Shown: piece after piece, positions 8,104 through 14,114 of the stretch
Layout: each line of letters opens with the position of its first letter
Position numbering within the stretch: position 1 is the first letter of the stretch
Assembly (NCBI GenBank): GCA_036481345.1
Contig: JAZGHU010000058.1
Location: 1 to 23,789, forward strand
From: JAAOYC01 sp036481345
Lineage (GTDB): Archaea; Nanobdellota; Nanobdellia; Woesearchaeales; WJKL01
Length of the DNA: 23,789 nucleotides
Reading direction: 5' to 3'
Program-made: the position numbers and the translations under genes
The notes under the pieces: generated by a model
The model's database searches: none
What the model saw: only the letters and a program-made list of their open reading frames with translations
What the model was told of the DNA's origin: nothing

Positions 8104-9585
8104 ATGATAACAATATTAGACTGCTATACAGATGAACCAGCTGGACTTGGGGTTCCGCCTTACTTAGGCACATATCCAAGATACATAGCTGGAAGTCTAG
8201 ATGCAATCCCTGTCTATCTGACAATAGATGACTTACGTCTTTACACTCAACTAGGTGGATGGAGGGGGAGGGACACTCGGTTTGCTGCGGAAAGGGTGGG
8301 CCAAATTAAGCCAAGCCAGAAGACAAACATCAAAACATACAATCTAACAAAAAACTTCAAAAACATCCAACAAATTCTGCAAAACACAAAAGAGCTCATA
8401 ATAATTGCAGGGATCCACACACCTGGAAAATATCTGTCAGCAGTGCCTGGAACATTAAGAGAAATAATACATCTAACAAAAAATCTGAACTGCAAAAAAA
8501 TACTAATTGGGCCTGCAGCATATGGAACAGCAGCAGAAGGCGGCAAGTTCTTTGAAAGAGTTAATCTAAAAGCATTCCAAGTTCAAGAATTTAATCCATC
8601 TTATGAAGAAATAAAAGACTTTGCAATAAAAGGAGCTGAAATCCTAAAACAGATTCCAGATCTAAGAATCATTGAATTAGAAACATCTAAAGGTTGCTCA
8701 AGAGCAAAACACTGTAGTTTCTGCACAGAGCCATTAAAAAATAGAATTCAATTCAGAAAAAAATCAGATATTCTAAAAGAAGTTAAAGTTCTAAGCAACT
8801 TAGGAGCAAAATACTTCAGACTAGGAAAACAATCCTGCTATTATAGTCATCCAGAAGCAATTGAAATAATAAAAGAAATAAGAGAAAAGTTCAATCCAAA
8901 AGTTCTGCATATTGACAATGTCAACCCCATAAATGTCATAACAAAAAAAGGAATTGAAATAACAAAAGCAATTGTCAAGTACTGTACAGAAGGCAATACA
9001 GCTGCTTTTGGTGTAGAATCTTTTGATCCAGAAGTAATCAAGCAAAACAATCTAAACTCAGATCCAGAAACAACTTACAAAGCAGTAAAAATAATAAATA
9101 AATATGGAAAAACCCCTGGAAAAAATGGTCTGCCAAAATTCCTTCCAGGAATTAACTTATTATTCGGATTAATCGGAGAATCTAAAACAACAAATGAACA
9201 CAATCTAAAATGGCTAAAGAAATTCATGGATGAAGATTTATTATTAAGAAGAATAAACATAAGACAAGTTGATATTTTTGAAGGAACTCCTTTATACAAT
9301 ACTGTTGGTAATAAATTTATAAAAAAGAACAAAAAATATTACTGGAAATGGAGAAATCAGATAAGACAAGAAGTTGATTTTCCAATGTTAAAGAAATTAG
9401 TGCCAAAAGGGACAATCCTAAAGAATGTAAGATCTGAAATCTATGATGGCAAGACAACATTTGCAAGACAATTAGGAACATATCCATTAATAACAGGTAT
9501 CAAAAAAAGAATTCCATTAAACAAATTCTACAATATAAAAGTAAAAGCCCATATGCTAAGGAGTGTTGTTGGGGAAGTTATTTAA
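8104..9585 (+). CDS. Radical SAM protein, COG1031-like, with an unusual CX5CX2C cluster motif
   Basis: 493 residues. The N-terminus (LDCYTDEPAGLGVPPYLGTYPRYIAGSL) and the following B12-binding-like alpha/beta region match uncharacterised archaeal radical SAM proteins of the COG1031 type. The cluster site is Cys198, Cys204 and Cys207 (CSRAKHCSFC), spaced CX5CX2C instead of the usual CX3CX2C. It is followed by GAKYFRLGKQSC, FGVESFDPEV and NLLFGLIGE, typical of the SAM barrel. COG1031 members usually end in a helix-hairpin-helix DNA/RNA-binding region. Here the protein stops at HMLRSVVGEVI, about where that region would begin, so the tail seems to be missing. The substrate is unknown. It has its own promoter. 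Confidence 0.82.
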   Translation: MITILDCYTDEPAGLGVPPYLGTYPRYIAGSLDAIPVYLTIDDLRLYTQLGGWRGRDTRFAAERVGQIKPSQKTNIKTYNLTKNFKNIQQILQNTKELIIIAGIHTPGKYLSAVPGTLREIIHLTKNLNCKKILIGPAAYGTAAEGGKFFERVNLKAFQVQEFNPSYEEIKDFAIKGAEILKQIPDLRIIELETSKGCSRAKHCSFCTEPLKNRIQFRKKSDILKEVKVLSNLGAKYFRLGKQSCYYSHPEAIEIIKEIREKFNPKVLHIDNVNPINVITKKGIEITKAIVKYCTEGNTAAFGVESFDPEVIKQNNLNSDPETTYKAVKIINKYGKTPGKNGLPKFLPGINLLFGLIGESKTTNEHNLKWLKKFMDEDLLLRRINIRQVDIFEGTPLYNTVGNKFIKKNKKYYWKWRNQIRQEVDFPMLKKLVPKGTILKNVRSEIYDGKTTFARQLGTYPLITGIKKRIPLNKFYNIKVKAHMLRSVVGEVI

Positions 9586-9627
9586 AGAAAGCTTTATACA
9601 AAGAAAAACCCAAGGTTTTCGTGTATC

Positions 9628-9655
9628 AAGGTATCAAAAAAGATTTCGATACCTT
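9628..9655. promoter_or_regulatory. 8-bp inverted repeat abutting the tRNA-Asn promoter
   Basis: AAGGTATC (9628-9635) and GATACCTT (9648-9655) are perfect inverted copies separated by 12 bp. The right arm runs into the TATA box (9654-9661). It could be a protein-binding operator or an RNA hairpin ending the radical SAM transcript. Confidence 0.4.
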
Positions 9656-9661
9656 TATAAA
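9654..9661 (+). promoter_or_regulatory. TATA box of tRNA-Asn
   Basis: TTTATAAA is centred about 28 bp upstream of the mature 5' end of tRNA-Asn at 9686. Confidence 0.6.
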
Positions 9662-9685
9662 TTATTTATCTTCCCTATTCATTAT

Positions 9686-9772
9686 GCCCTTGTAGCTTAA
9701 TAGGTGGAGCGTGCGGCTGTTAATATTTTAACTGAAACCGCAAGGTCGCAAGTTCGAGTCTTGCCAAGGGCG
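9686..9772 (+). tRNA. tRNA-Asn(GTT) with a 14-nt intron
   Basis: The cloverleaf is complete: acceptor GCCCTTG/CAAGGGC, D stem GCTT/GAGC, anticodon stem TGCGG/CCGCA, anticodon GTT at 9719-9721, T arm GCAAG-TTCGAGT-CTTGC, discriminator G, CCA not encoded. The anticodon loop is interrupted between positions 37 and 38 by 14 nt (9723-9736). The junctions fold as a bulge-helix-bulge: bulges TAA and AAA flank a 4-position helix CTGT/ACTG with one T-T mismatch, closed by a 7-nt loop. The canonical cut positions give exactly this intron. The spliced length is 73 nt. Confidence 0.93.
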
Positions 9773-9774
9773 TT

Positions 9775-9806
9775 GCAGAGTAAATTTATTTTACTCTGCT
9801 TTTTTT
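9775..9806 (+). terminator. Hairpin plus T-tract terminator after tRNA-Asn
   Basis: A perfect 10-bp stem GCAGAGTAAA/TTTACTCTGC (9775-9784 and 9790-9799) with a 5-nt loop is followed directly by seven T. This is the form of a bacterial intrinsic terminator; archaea generally need only the T-tract. The AT-rich apex (TAAATTTATT, about 9781-9790) is about 26 bp upstream of tRNA-Ile and may also serve as its TATA box. Confidence 0.6.
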
Positions 9807-9811
9807 CATAA

Positions 9812-9927
9812 GAGCCCGTGGCTTAGTCTGGTAAAGCGCACGACTGATATGCTGAATGTTAAAAACAAATTTCCAAACCTCAGTAAAAGAAATCGTGAGA
9901 TCCCGAGTTCAAATCTCGGCGGGCTCA
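9812..9927 (+). tRNA. tRNA-Ile(GAT) with a 42-nt intron
   Basis: Acceptor GAGCCCG/CGGGCTC, D stem GCTT/AAGC, anticodon stem CACGA/TCGTG, anticodon GAT at 9846-9848, T arm CCGAG-TTCAAAT-CTCGG, discriminator A, no encoded CCA. The mature length is 74 nt. The intron at 37/38 spans 9850-9891. Its inner helix TGCTGA/TCAGTA is visible, but the central helix next to the 3' bulge AAA keeps only about two pairs (CT/AG). This is a relaxed bulge-helix-bulge compared with the other two tRNAs here. Confidence 0.9.
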
Positions 9928-9948
9928 TTCTTATCTTTTCTCAAAAAA

Positions 9949-9956
9949 TTTATATA
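9949..9956 (+). promoter_or_regulatory. TATA box of the candidate ncRNA
   Basis: TTTATATA lies about 26 bp upstream of base 9978, where the predicted closing stem of the structured RNA begins. No ORF starts there. Confidence 0.45.
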
Positions 9957-9976
9957 CTATTAATAGAATAGATTCC

Positions 9977-10089
9977 TATCTGCCTAAAGGATAAATCTTA
10001 CCCTTGCATGCTCTTCGGAGGATGATGCGTTCGAGAACTAAACTTCTCAGTGTATGGGTCTTGGTTCCTAGATTAAGTAGATATTTTTT
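9977..10089 (+). ncRNA. Candidate structured RNA of unknown family
   Basis: The segment between the TATA box (9949-9956) and a T6 run (10084-10089) folds by eye into a nested structure. The end stem is TATCT/AGATA (9977-9981 with 10079-10083). Inside are AATCT/AGATT (9994-9998 with 10070-10074) and ACCC/GGGT (10000-10003 with 10056-10059). These enclose two hairpins: one with a CTC-TTCG-GAG tetraloop cap and a GCAT/ATGC base (10006-10028), and one GAGAA/TTCTC (10033-10048). It is richer in G+C than its flanks and has no ORF. It does not match 5S rRNA, RNase P RNA, SRP RNA, tRNA or C/D-box layouts that I know. Confidence 0.5.
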
Positions 10090-10104
10090 AAAAACAAAAA
10101 ATAT
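10081..10104. terminator. AT-rich hairpin with T6/A6 arms
   Basis: ATATTTTTT (10081-10089) and AAAAAATAT (10096-10104) form a 9-bp inverted repeat with a 6-nt loop. The T6 would end the candidate ncRNA on + and the reverse arm gives a T-tract on -, so it may be a bidirectional terminator. It is followed by a TATA-like ATATTTAAAT (10101-10110). Confidence 0.4.
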
Positions 10105-10252
10105 TTAAATGGTTTTAGACGAGGGTTCGTATCCATCTGGTTACAAAAGATTCAATATTTTTATCATTCTAAAATAGTAAACTTTTTAAAGAATCTAGTA
10201 TTATTCACTGTAAATAACAATAAATTACCTATTTAATAGGGGGTGCAAATAA
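10105..10252 (+). promoter_or_regulatory. Leader and promoter region of the lipoprotein gene
   Basis: If the TTTAAA at 10105-10110 is the TATA box, the lipoprotein mRNA has a leader of about 120 nt. It contains a small stem around GGGTTCGTATCC (10123-10134), a loose AGATTC/GAATCT repeat (10148-10153, 10191-10196), a 13-bp palindrome CCTATTTAATAGG (10228-10240) and a strong Shine-Dalgarno GGGGGTG (10239-10245) 7 nt before the ATG. The palindrome overlaps the Shine-Dalgarno. No ORF of note is present. Confidence 0.4.
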
Positions 10253-11212
10253 ATGAGAAAAGTTTTAACAATAGGAAGTTTGTTAATAGCAATTTTGCTG
10301 ATAAGCGGTTGTGCTATTTCTGACTATATAACTGGAATTGAAGAAAACGAATCTTACTCTTTGCTTGATGAGGAAGAGGAATTAGAAGAATTAGAAGAGG
10401 AGTTAGAAGAAACTGAAGAAGGTGAAGAAGAGTTAGAAGAAGCAGATGACAACGCAATTGTAATTACTGTTGCAGAAAGTGAAGTAGTTAATCTAAAACC
10501 AAAAGCAAATGATGCTGACGAAGATATAATCCATTATGTTTTCAGTGAACCATTAGATGAAAATGGAAGATGGGCAACTGATTATAGTGATGCTGGTGAA
10601 TATCTTATAACTGTAACAGCTTCTGATGGAGAATTAGAAACTTCAAGACAAGTACTTCTCATAGTTGAAAGAGTTAATGTTCCTCCTGTGGTAACAGGTG
10701 TTCCTGACGAGGTTGAAATTGATGAAGGAGAAATTCTTTCCTTATCACCAGAAGCATCAGATCCTAACGGAGATGCTGTAGAATTAACAATCTCAGAACC
10801 AGTAGGTGACGATGGCGAATGGGTTATCGGATATCAAGAAGCAGGAGAATACTTTGTTGATATAGCAGCAACAGATGGAGAACTAGAAACAGTTAAGAAG
10901 ATCCTAGTTACTGTTAAAAGAAAGAATGTTGCTCCTGTACTAGAAAATCTTGAAGATGAGATTGAAATTGAAGAAGGAGACACAATTGTCCTATCTCCAG
11001 TTGTAACAGATATGAATGGAGACGATGTAACAGTTACAATCTCAGAACCCGTAGGAGACAATGGAATCTGGGAAACAGGATACACAGATCACGGAGAATA
11101 TGTTATAACTGTATCAGCTGATGATGGAGAAACAGTAACAGCAAAAGAAATTGTATTGACTGTTAACGACATCAATGTAGCTCCAGTTATCGAGGACATT
11201 ACACAAGATTAA
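10253..11212 (+). CDS. Surface lipoprotein with three cadherin/Ig-like repeats
   Basis: 319 residues. The signal peptide has a lipobox, LISGC (16-20), so Cys20 should carry the lipid anchor. A Glu-rich linker (about 38-65) follows, then three tandem repeats of about 85 residues (about 66-142, 143-225 and 226-306). Each has N-x-P-V, D/E-EGE/D, D-x-NGD, SEPxGDxGxW, YxDxGEYxxxVxAxDGE and a closing beta strand. The protein stops 12 residues into what looks like a fourth repeat (NVAPVIEDITQD). The first repeat closely resembles that of the next gene, so the two are tandem paralogs. It probably acts as a structural or adhesive surface protein. A strong Shine-Dalgarno fixes the start, and T-tracts follow the stop. 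Confidence 0.85.
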   Translation: MRKVLTIGSLLIAILLISGCAISDYITGIEENESYSLLDEEEELEELEEELEETEEGEEELEEADDNAIVITVAESEVVNLKPKANDADEDIIHYVFSEPLDENGRWATDYSDAGEYLITVTASDGELETSRQVLLIVERVNVPPVVTGVPDEVEIDEGEILSLSPEASDPNGDAVELTISEPVGDDGEWVIGYQEAGEYFVDIAATDGELETVKKILVTVKRKNVAPVLENLEDEIEIEEGDTIVLSPVVTDMNGDDVTVTISEPVGDNGIWETGYTDHGEYVITVSADDGETVTAKEIVLTVNDINVAPVIEDITQD

Positions 11213-11232
11213 ATTTTTTTATTTTCTTTTTT
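11213..11232 (+). terminator. T-tract terminator after the lipoprotein gene
   Basis: Directly after the stop come runs of seven, four and six T (attttttt, atttt, cttttttt-like). This is the typical archaeal U-tract termination signal. A new TATA-like TTTAAAAAA (11235-11243) follows. Confidence 0.5.
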
Positions 11233-11284
11233 AATTTAAAAAAGGGTGTTTAGTAGAGACAACTAAAAATAGACATTGATTCCA

Positions 11285-13651
11285 ATGAAGACCCAATACA
11301 AATTAATGATTTTACTTTTAAGCATAATTCTAATTAGTTTTATCAGTAATGCTGAGACTTTAATTGAAGTTACTGAAGGAGACTTTGTTAACCTTAAAGT
11401 ATCTGCCTCAGATGCTGATCAAGACACAATCACATATACATTCTCAGAACCATTAGATGAAGAAGGACAATGGCAGACGGGTTATGGAGACTATGGTGAA
11501 TATTATATTGATATCACAGTATCTGATGGTCAATCTGAAACAACAGAAGCAGTAAAATTAATAGTAAATAAAGCAAATTGGCCTCCTGTTCTTGAAGAAA
11601 TTGAAGACATTGTAATAGGAGAAGGAGAAACAGTACTTATAGAGCCAAATGCAGAAGACGAAGAAGGAGACGAGTTATATTACTATATCTCTGATCCAAT
11701 TGGAGAAGACGGCATTTGGGAAACATCATATGAAGATGCCGGTGAATATTTTATATTAGTAACTGCAACAGACAGCCAGCACGATCCAGTTTCTCAGGAA
11801 TTCACAATCATTGTACAAGATATTAATCAAGATCCAGAAGTCCTGGGTTATTCTCCAAAAGAAGCAGATATTGAGATAGATGAAGGCAAAAAACAGATAT
11901 TTGCTTTGGATGCAAATGATCCAGATAATAATAAACTAGAGTATAGATGGGAACTTGATGGTGAATTAGTTTCTAAAAAAGAAACATTTATCTTTGAAAC
12001 AGACTATAAATCAGCAGGAGACTATGCTCTAAAAGGAACTGTTTCTGATGGAAAAGTAATAATGGGTGTTGTTTGGGATATTGAAGTAGAAGATATAAAC
12101 AGCTTGCCTGTTATAGAGGGATTAAAAGATATTACTGTTGAGGAAGGAGATTTAATAAAATTAAAATTCAAAGTATCAGACGAAGATGGAGACAATGTAA
12201 CATATAGCATATCTGATCCAATTGGAGATGATAAAGAGTGGCAGACATGGTATGACAGTGAAGGAACATATGAAGTAGATGTGCTTTTGTCAGATGGAAA
12301 GGAAGATGTTGTTGAAACATTTAAAGTCATTGTAAAAGATGTTGACAGAGCTCCTGAATTTAATGAAATAGAAGATATCACAATAAATGAGATGGAACAG
12401 ATTGAAATTGGTCTGCAAGCAACAGATCCAGATGGAGATTCTATCACTTTTACAGTTGAAAATCTTCCTGAAGGAGCAATATTAGATGGAGATGAGTTCA
12501 CATTTAACACAAATAAAGATACAGTCTTAAAACAAAAAAGCTGGATAAATTCTGTATTAAAATTCCTGCGTATTGATGATCTTATTTATAGAAACAAAAA
12601 GAAATTCAAAGTAACTTTTGTAGCTACAGGAAGAGAAGAGTCAACAGAAAATAAGGTTAAAATAATTGTAAATAATGTAAATAGGTTCCCTAGTTTACTA
12701 GACTTAGGTGATTTAGTTGTTAATGAAGGCGAAATAGCTTATGTCACACCACAAGTAATTGAAGAAGATAACGACAGGATCAAATTTACTATCTCAGACC
12801 CGGTAGGTAATAATGGAAAGTGGAAAACAGATTATGACGATGCTGGAACTTATGAAATTGAAGTAACTGCATCTGACAGAGAACATACAGATAGCCAAAA
12901 TATTACATTAATTGTAAATAATGTAAATAGAGCTCCTGAATTTAAGAAAGTTAAACCTATTGATATTGAAGAAGGAAAAACAATATCATTATCCCCTGTT
13001 GTAGAAGATCTAGATGGAGATGAAATTGAATTAACTATTGATGATCTGCCTTATGGAGCAAATTTTGAAAATAATCAATTTACATGGACTCCTTATTATG
13101 ATGTTGTAGAATACAGAGGAGGCACAACTACTTATGAAATCAAATTCACAGCAACAGATGGCTCATCAGTATCAGAACAGACAGCACAAATAACAGTAGA
13201 AGATGTTAACAGAGCTCCTGAATTTAATGATACATGGCCAGCAAGTTCAGTAAAAGTATACAAGGGCGTGCCTATCTTATTCAAAGGGAATGCAGAAGAT
13301 CCTGACGGAAATGATCTAACTTATAATTGGGATTTTGGAATGTTTGATGAATTAGAGTATGGTGAACCAGTAATAAAAAGAACATTTACTTCTACTGGAG
13401 ATAAAAAGATAAAATTAACTGTAAGTGATGGAGATAAAGAAATAACAAAAACATGGAAAATCAAAGTTGTTGAAAATCCATTTACTCAAGCAGCAGCAAT
13501 TGCATTCCAAGAACCAGAAGTTGAACAAGAAGTAGAAGTAATAATAGAACCAGTTATTGTTATCCAAGAACAAGTAGTTGTCCAAGAAACAATAGAAGAT
13601 CTTGATAAAGTCTATAATCTAGAAATTGTCTATGACGGCAGAGCAAATTAA
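11285..13651 (+). CDS. Large secreted repeat protein (cadherin/PKD-like domains)
   Basis: 788 residues from ATG 11285; the upstream in-frame TTG at 11276 is less likely. A Sec signal peptide (about 1-24) ends near ISNA, with no lipobox. Then come about seven repeats of 80-90 residues with the EGD, DxDGDxI, SDPIGDDxxW, Y-DxGEY and TASD motifs shared with the lipoprotein upstream. One repeat carries a basic insertion around WINSVLKFLRIDD...NKKKFK. The last domain (about 645-732) is PKD-like (DPDGNDLTYNWDFG...TGDKKIKLTVSDG). The tail is Gln/Val/Glu-rich and has no membrane anchor, so it may be held by partners such as the lipoprotein (inference). The end overlaps or abuts the next gene. Confidence 0.85.
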   Translation: MKTQYKLMILLLSIILISFISNAETLIEVTEGDFVNLKVSASDADQDTITYTFSEPLDEEGQWQTGYGDYGEYYIDITVSDGQSETTEAVKLIVNKANWPPVLEEIEDIVIGEGETVLIEPNAEDEEGDELYYYISDPIGEDGIWETSYEDAGEYFILVTATDSQHDPVSQEFTIIVQDINQDPEVLGYSPKEADIEIDEGKKQIFALDANDPDNNKLEYRWELDGELVSKKETFIFETDYKSAGDYALKGTVSDGKVIMGVVWDIEVEDINSLPVIEGLKDITVEEGDLIKLKFKVSDEDGDNVTYSISDPIGDDKEWQTWYDSEGTYEVDVLLSDGKEDVVETFKVIVKDVDRAPEFNEIEDITINEMEQIEIGLQATDPDGDSITFTVENLPEGAILDGDEFTFNTNKDTVLKQKSWINSVLKFLRIDDLIYRNKKKFKVTFVATGREESTENKVKIIVNNVNRFPSLLDLGDLVVNEGEIAYVTPQVIEEDNDRIKFTISDPVGNNGKWKTDYDDAGTYEIEVTASDREHTDSQNITLIVNNVNRAPEFKKVKPIDIEEGKTISLSPVVEDLDGDEIELTIDDLPYGANFENNQFTWTPYYDVVEYRGGTTTYEIKFTATDGSSVSEQTAQITVEDVNRAPEFNDTWPASSVKVYKGVPILFKGNAEDPDGNDLTYNWDFGMFDELEYGEPVIKRTFTSTGDKKIKLTVSDGDKEITKTWKIKVVENPFTQAAAIAFQEPEVEQEVEVIIEPVIVIQEQVVVQETIEDLDKVYNLEIVYDGRAN

Positions 13652-14078
13652 AATGGCTATAGACACTTGTCAATTATATACAAATACTTATGCTATTAGA
13701 CAGGATGATAAAGAACTACAACCTAAAGATTTAGAAAGTAAATTTGCAATTGAAGTTTTTGATTGGTTAGTAAGTGTTGGCTATGTTGTAGAAGCTCCTG
13801 GAATAGTCAATGGTCACAAGATAGAAAATTCAGAGAAGAAATCAACTGAATATACTCTTTTTGTTAATAAAGAAGATCAGATGGTAAGATTAAATATTGT
13901 CACAAGTCCAAATATCATAAATCCAGAAACACAAGAACAAGCATATGCTGCTAATCTAGAAACAAAAGTTTACGGAGCTTCTTCCAGTATTGGAACATCT
14001 AATCTTACAGAAGATAATTATGAACTTACAAAAAAGAAAGTTTTCGATATCTGTGAAGCAGTATTATCAAAATCATAG
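13632..14078 (+). CDS. Small cytosolic protein of unknown function
   Basis: About 148 residues (MTAEQIKMAIDTCQLYTNTYAIR...). No signal peptide or TM segment. Mixed alpha/beta, with a central VFDWLVSVGYVVEAPGIVNG stretch and a C-terminal helix ending CEAVLSKS. The family is not recognised. ATG 13632 overlaps the end of the repeat-protein gene by 20 bp; an in-frame ATG at 13653, 1 nt after that gene's stop, is an equally good start and would remove the overlap. Either way, translation is probably coupled to the surface-protein gene, though the product itself looks intracellular. Confidence 0.75.
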   Translation: MTAEQIKMAIDTCQLYTNTYAIRQDDKELQPKDLESKFAIEVFDWLVSVGYVVEAPGIVNGHKIENSEKKSTEYTLFVNKEDQMVRLNIVTSPNIINPETQEQAYAANLETKVYGASSSIGTSNLTEDNYELTKKKVFDICEAVLSKS

Positions 14079-14084
14079 AATAAA

Positions 14085-14093
14085 TTTATAAAA
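14085..14093 (+). promoter_or_regulatory. TATA box of the Hel308-like gene
   Basis: TTTATAAAA is centred 26 bp upstream of ATG 14115, fitting a leaderless transcript. It shows that the shortened helicase gene has its own promoter at its present start. Confidence 0.6.
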
Positions 14094-14114
14094 TCACTTA
14101 ATTTCTATTTTATT

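Noticed and set aside
9977..10089. 5S rRNA, because of its length of about 110 nt with paired ends
   Set aside because: The conserved 5S internal sequence (CCGAACUCGGAAGUUAAGC-like) is absent, and the helix order is different.
10117..10142. T-arm-like sequence GAGGGTTCGTATCCATC, possibly the 3' half of a split tRNA
   Set aside because: The stem has a G-A mismatch, the loop lacks the expected A58, and no matching acceptor strand (GTAACCA) was found upstream.
13200..13640. Membrane anchor at the end of the large repeat protein
   Set aside because: The last 60 residues are Glu/Gln/Val-rich with no continuous hydrophobic stretch long enough to span a membrane.
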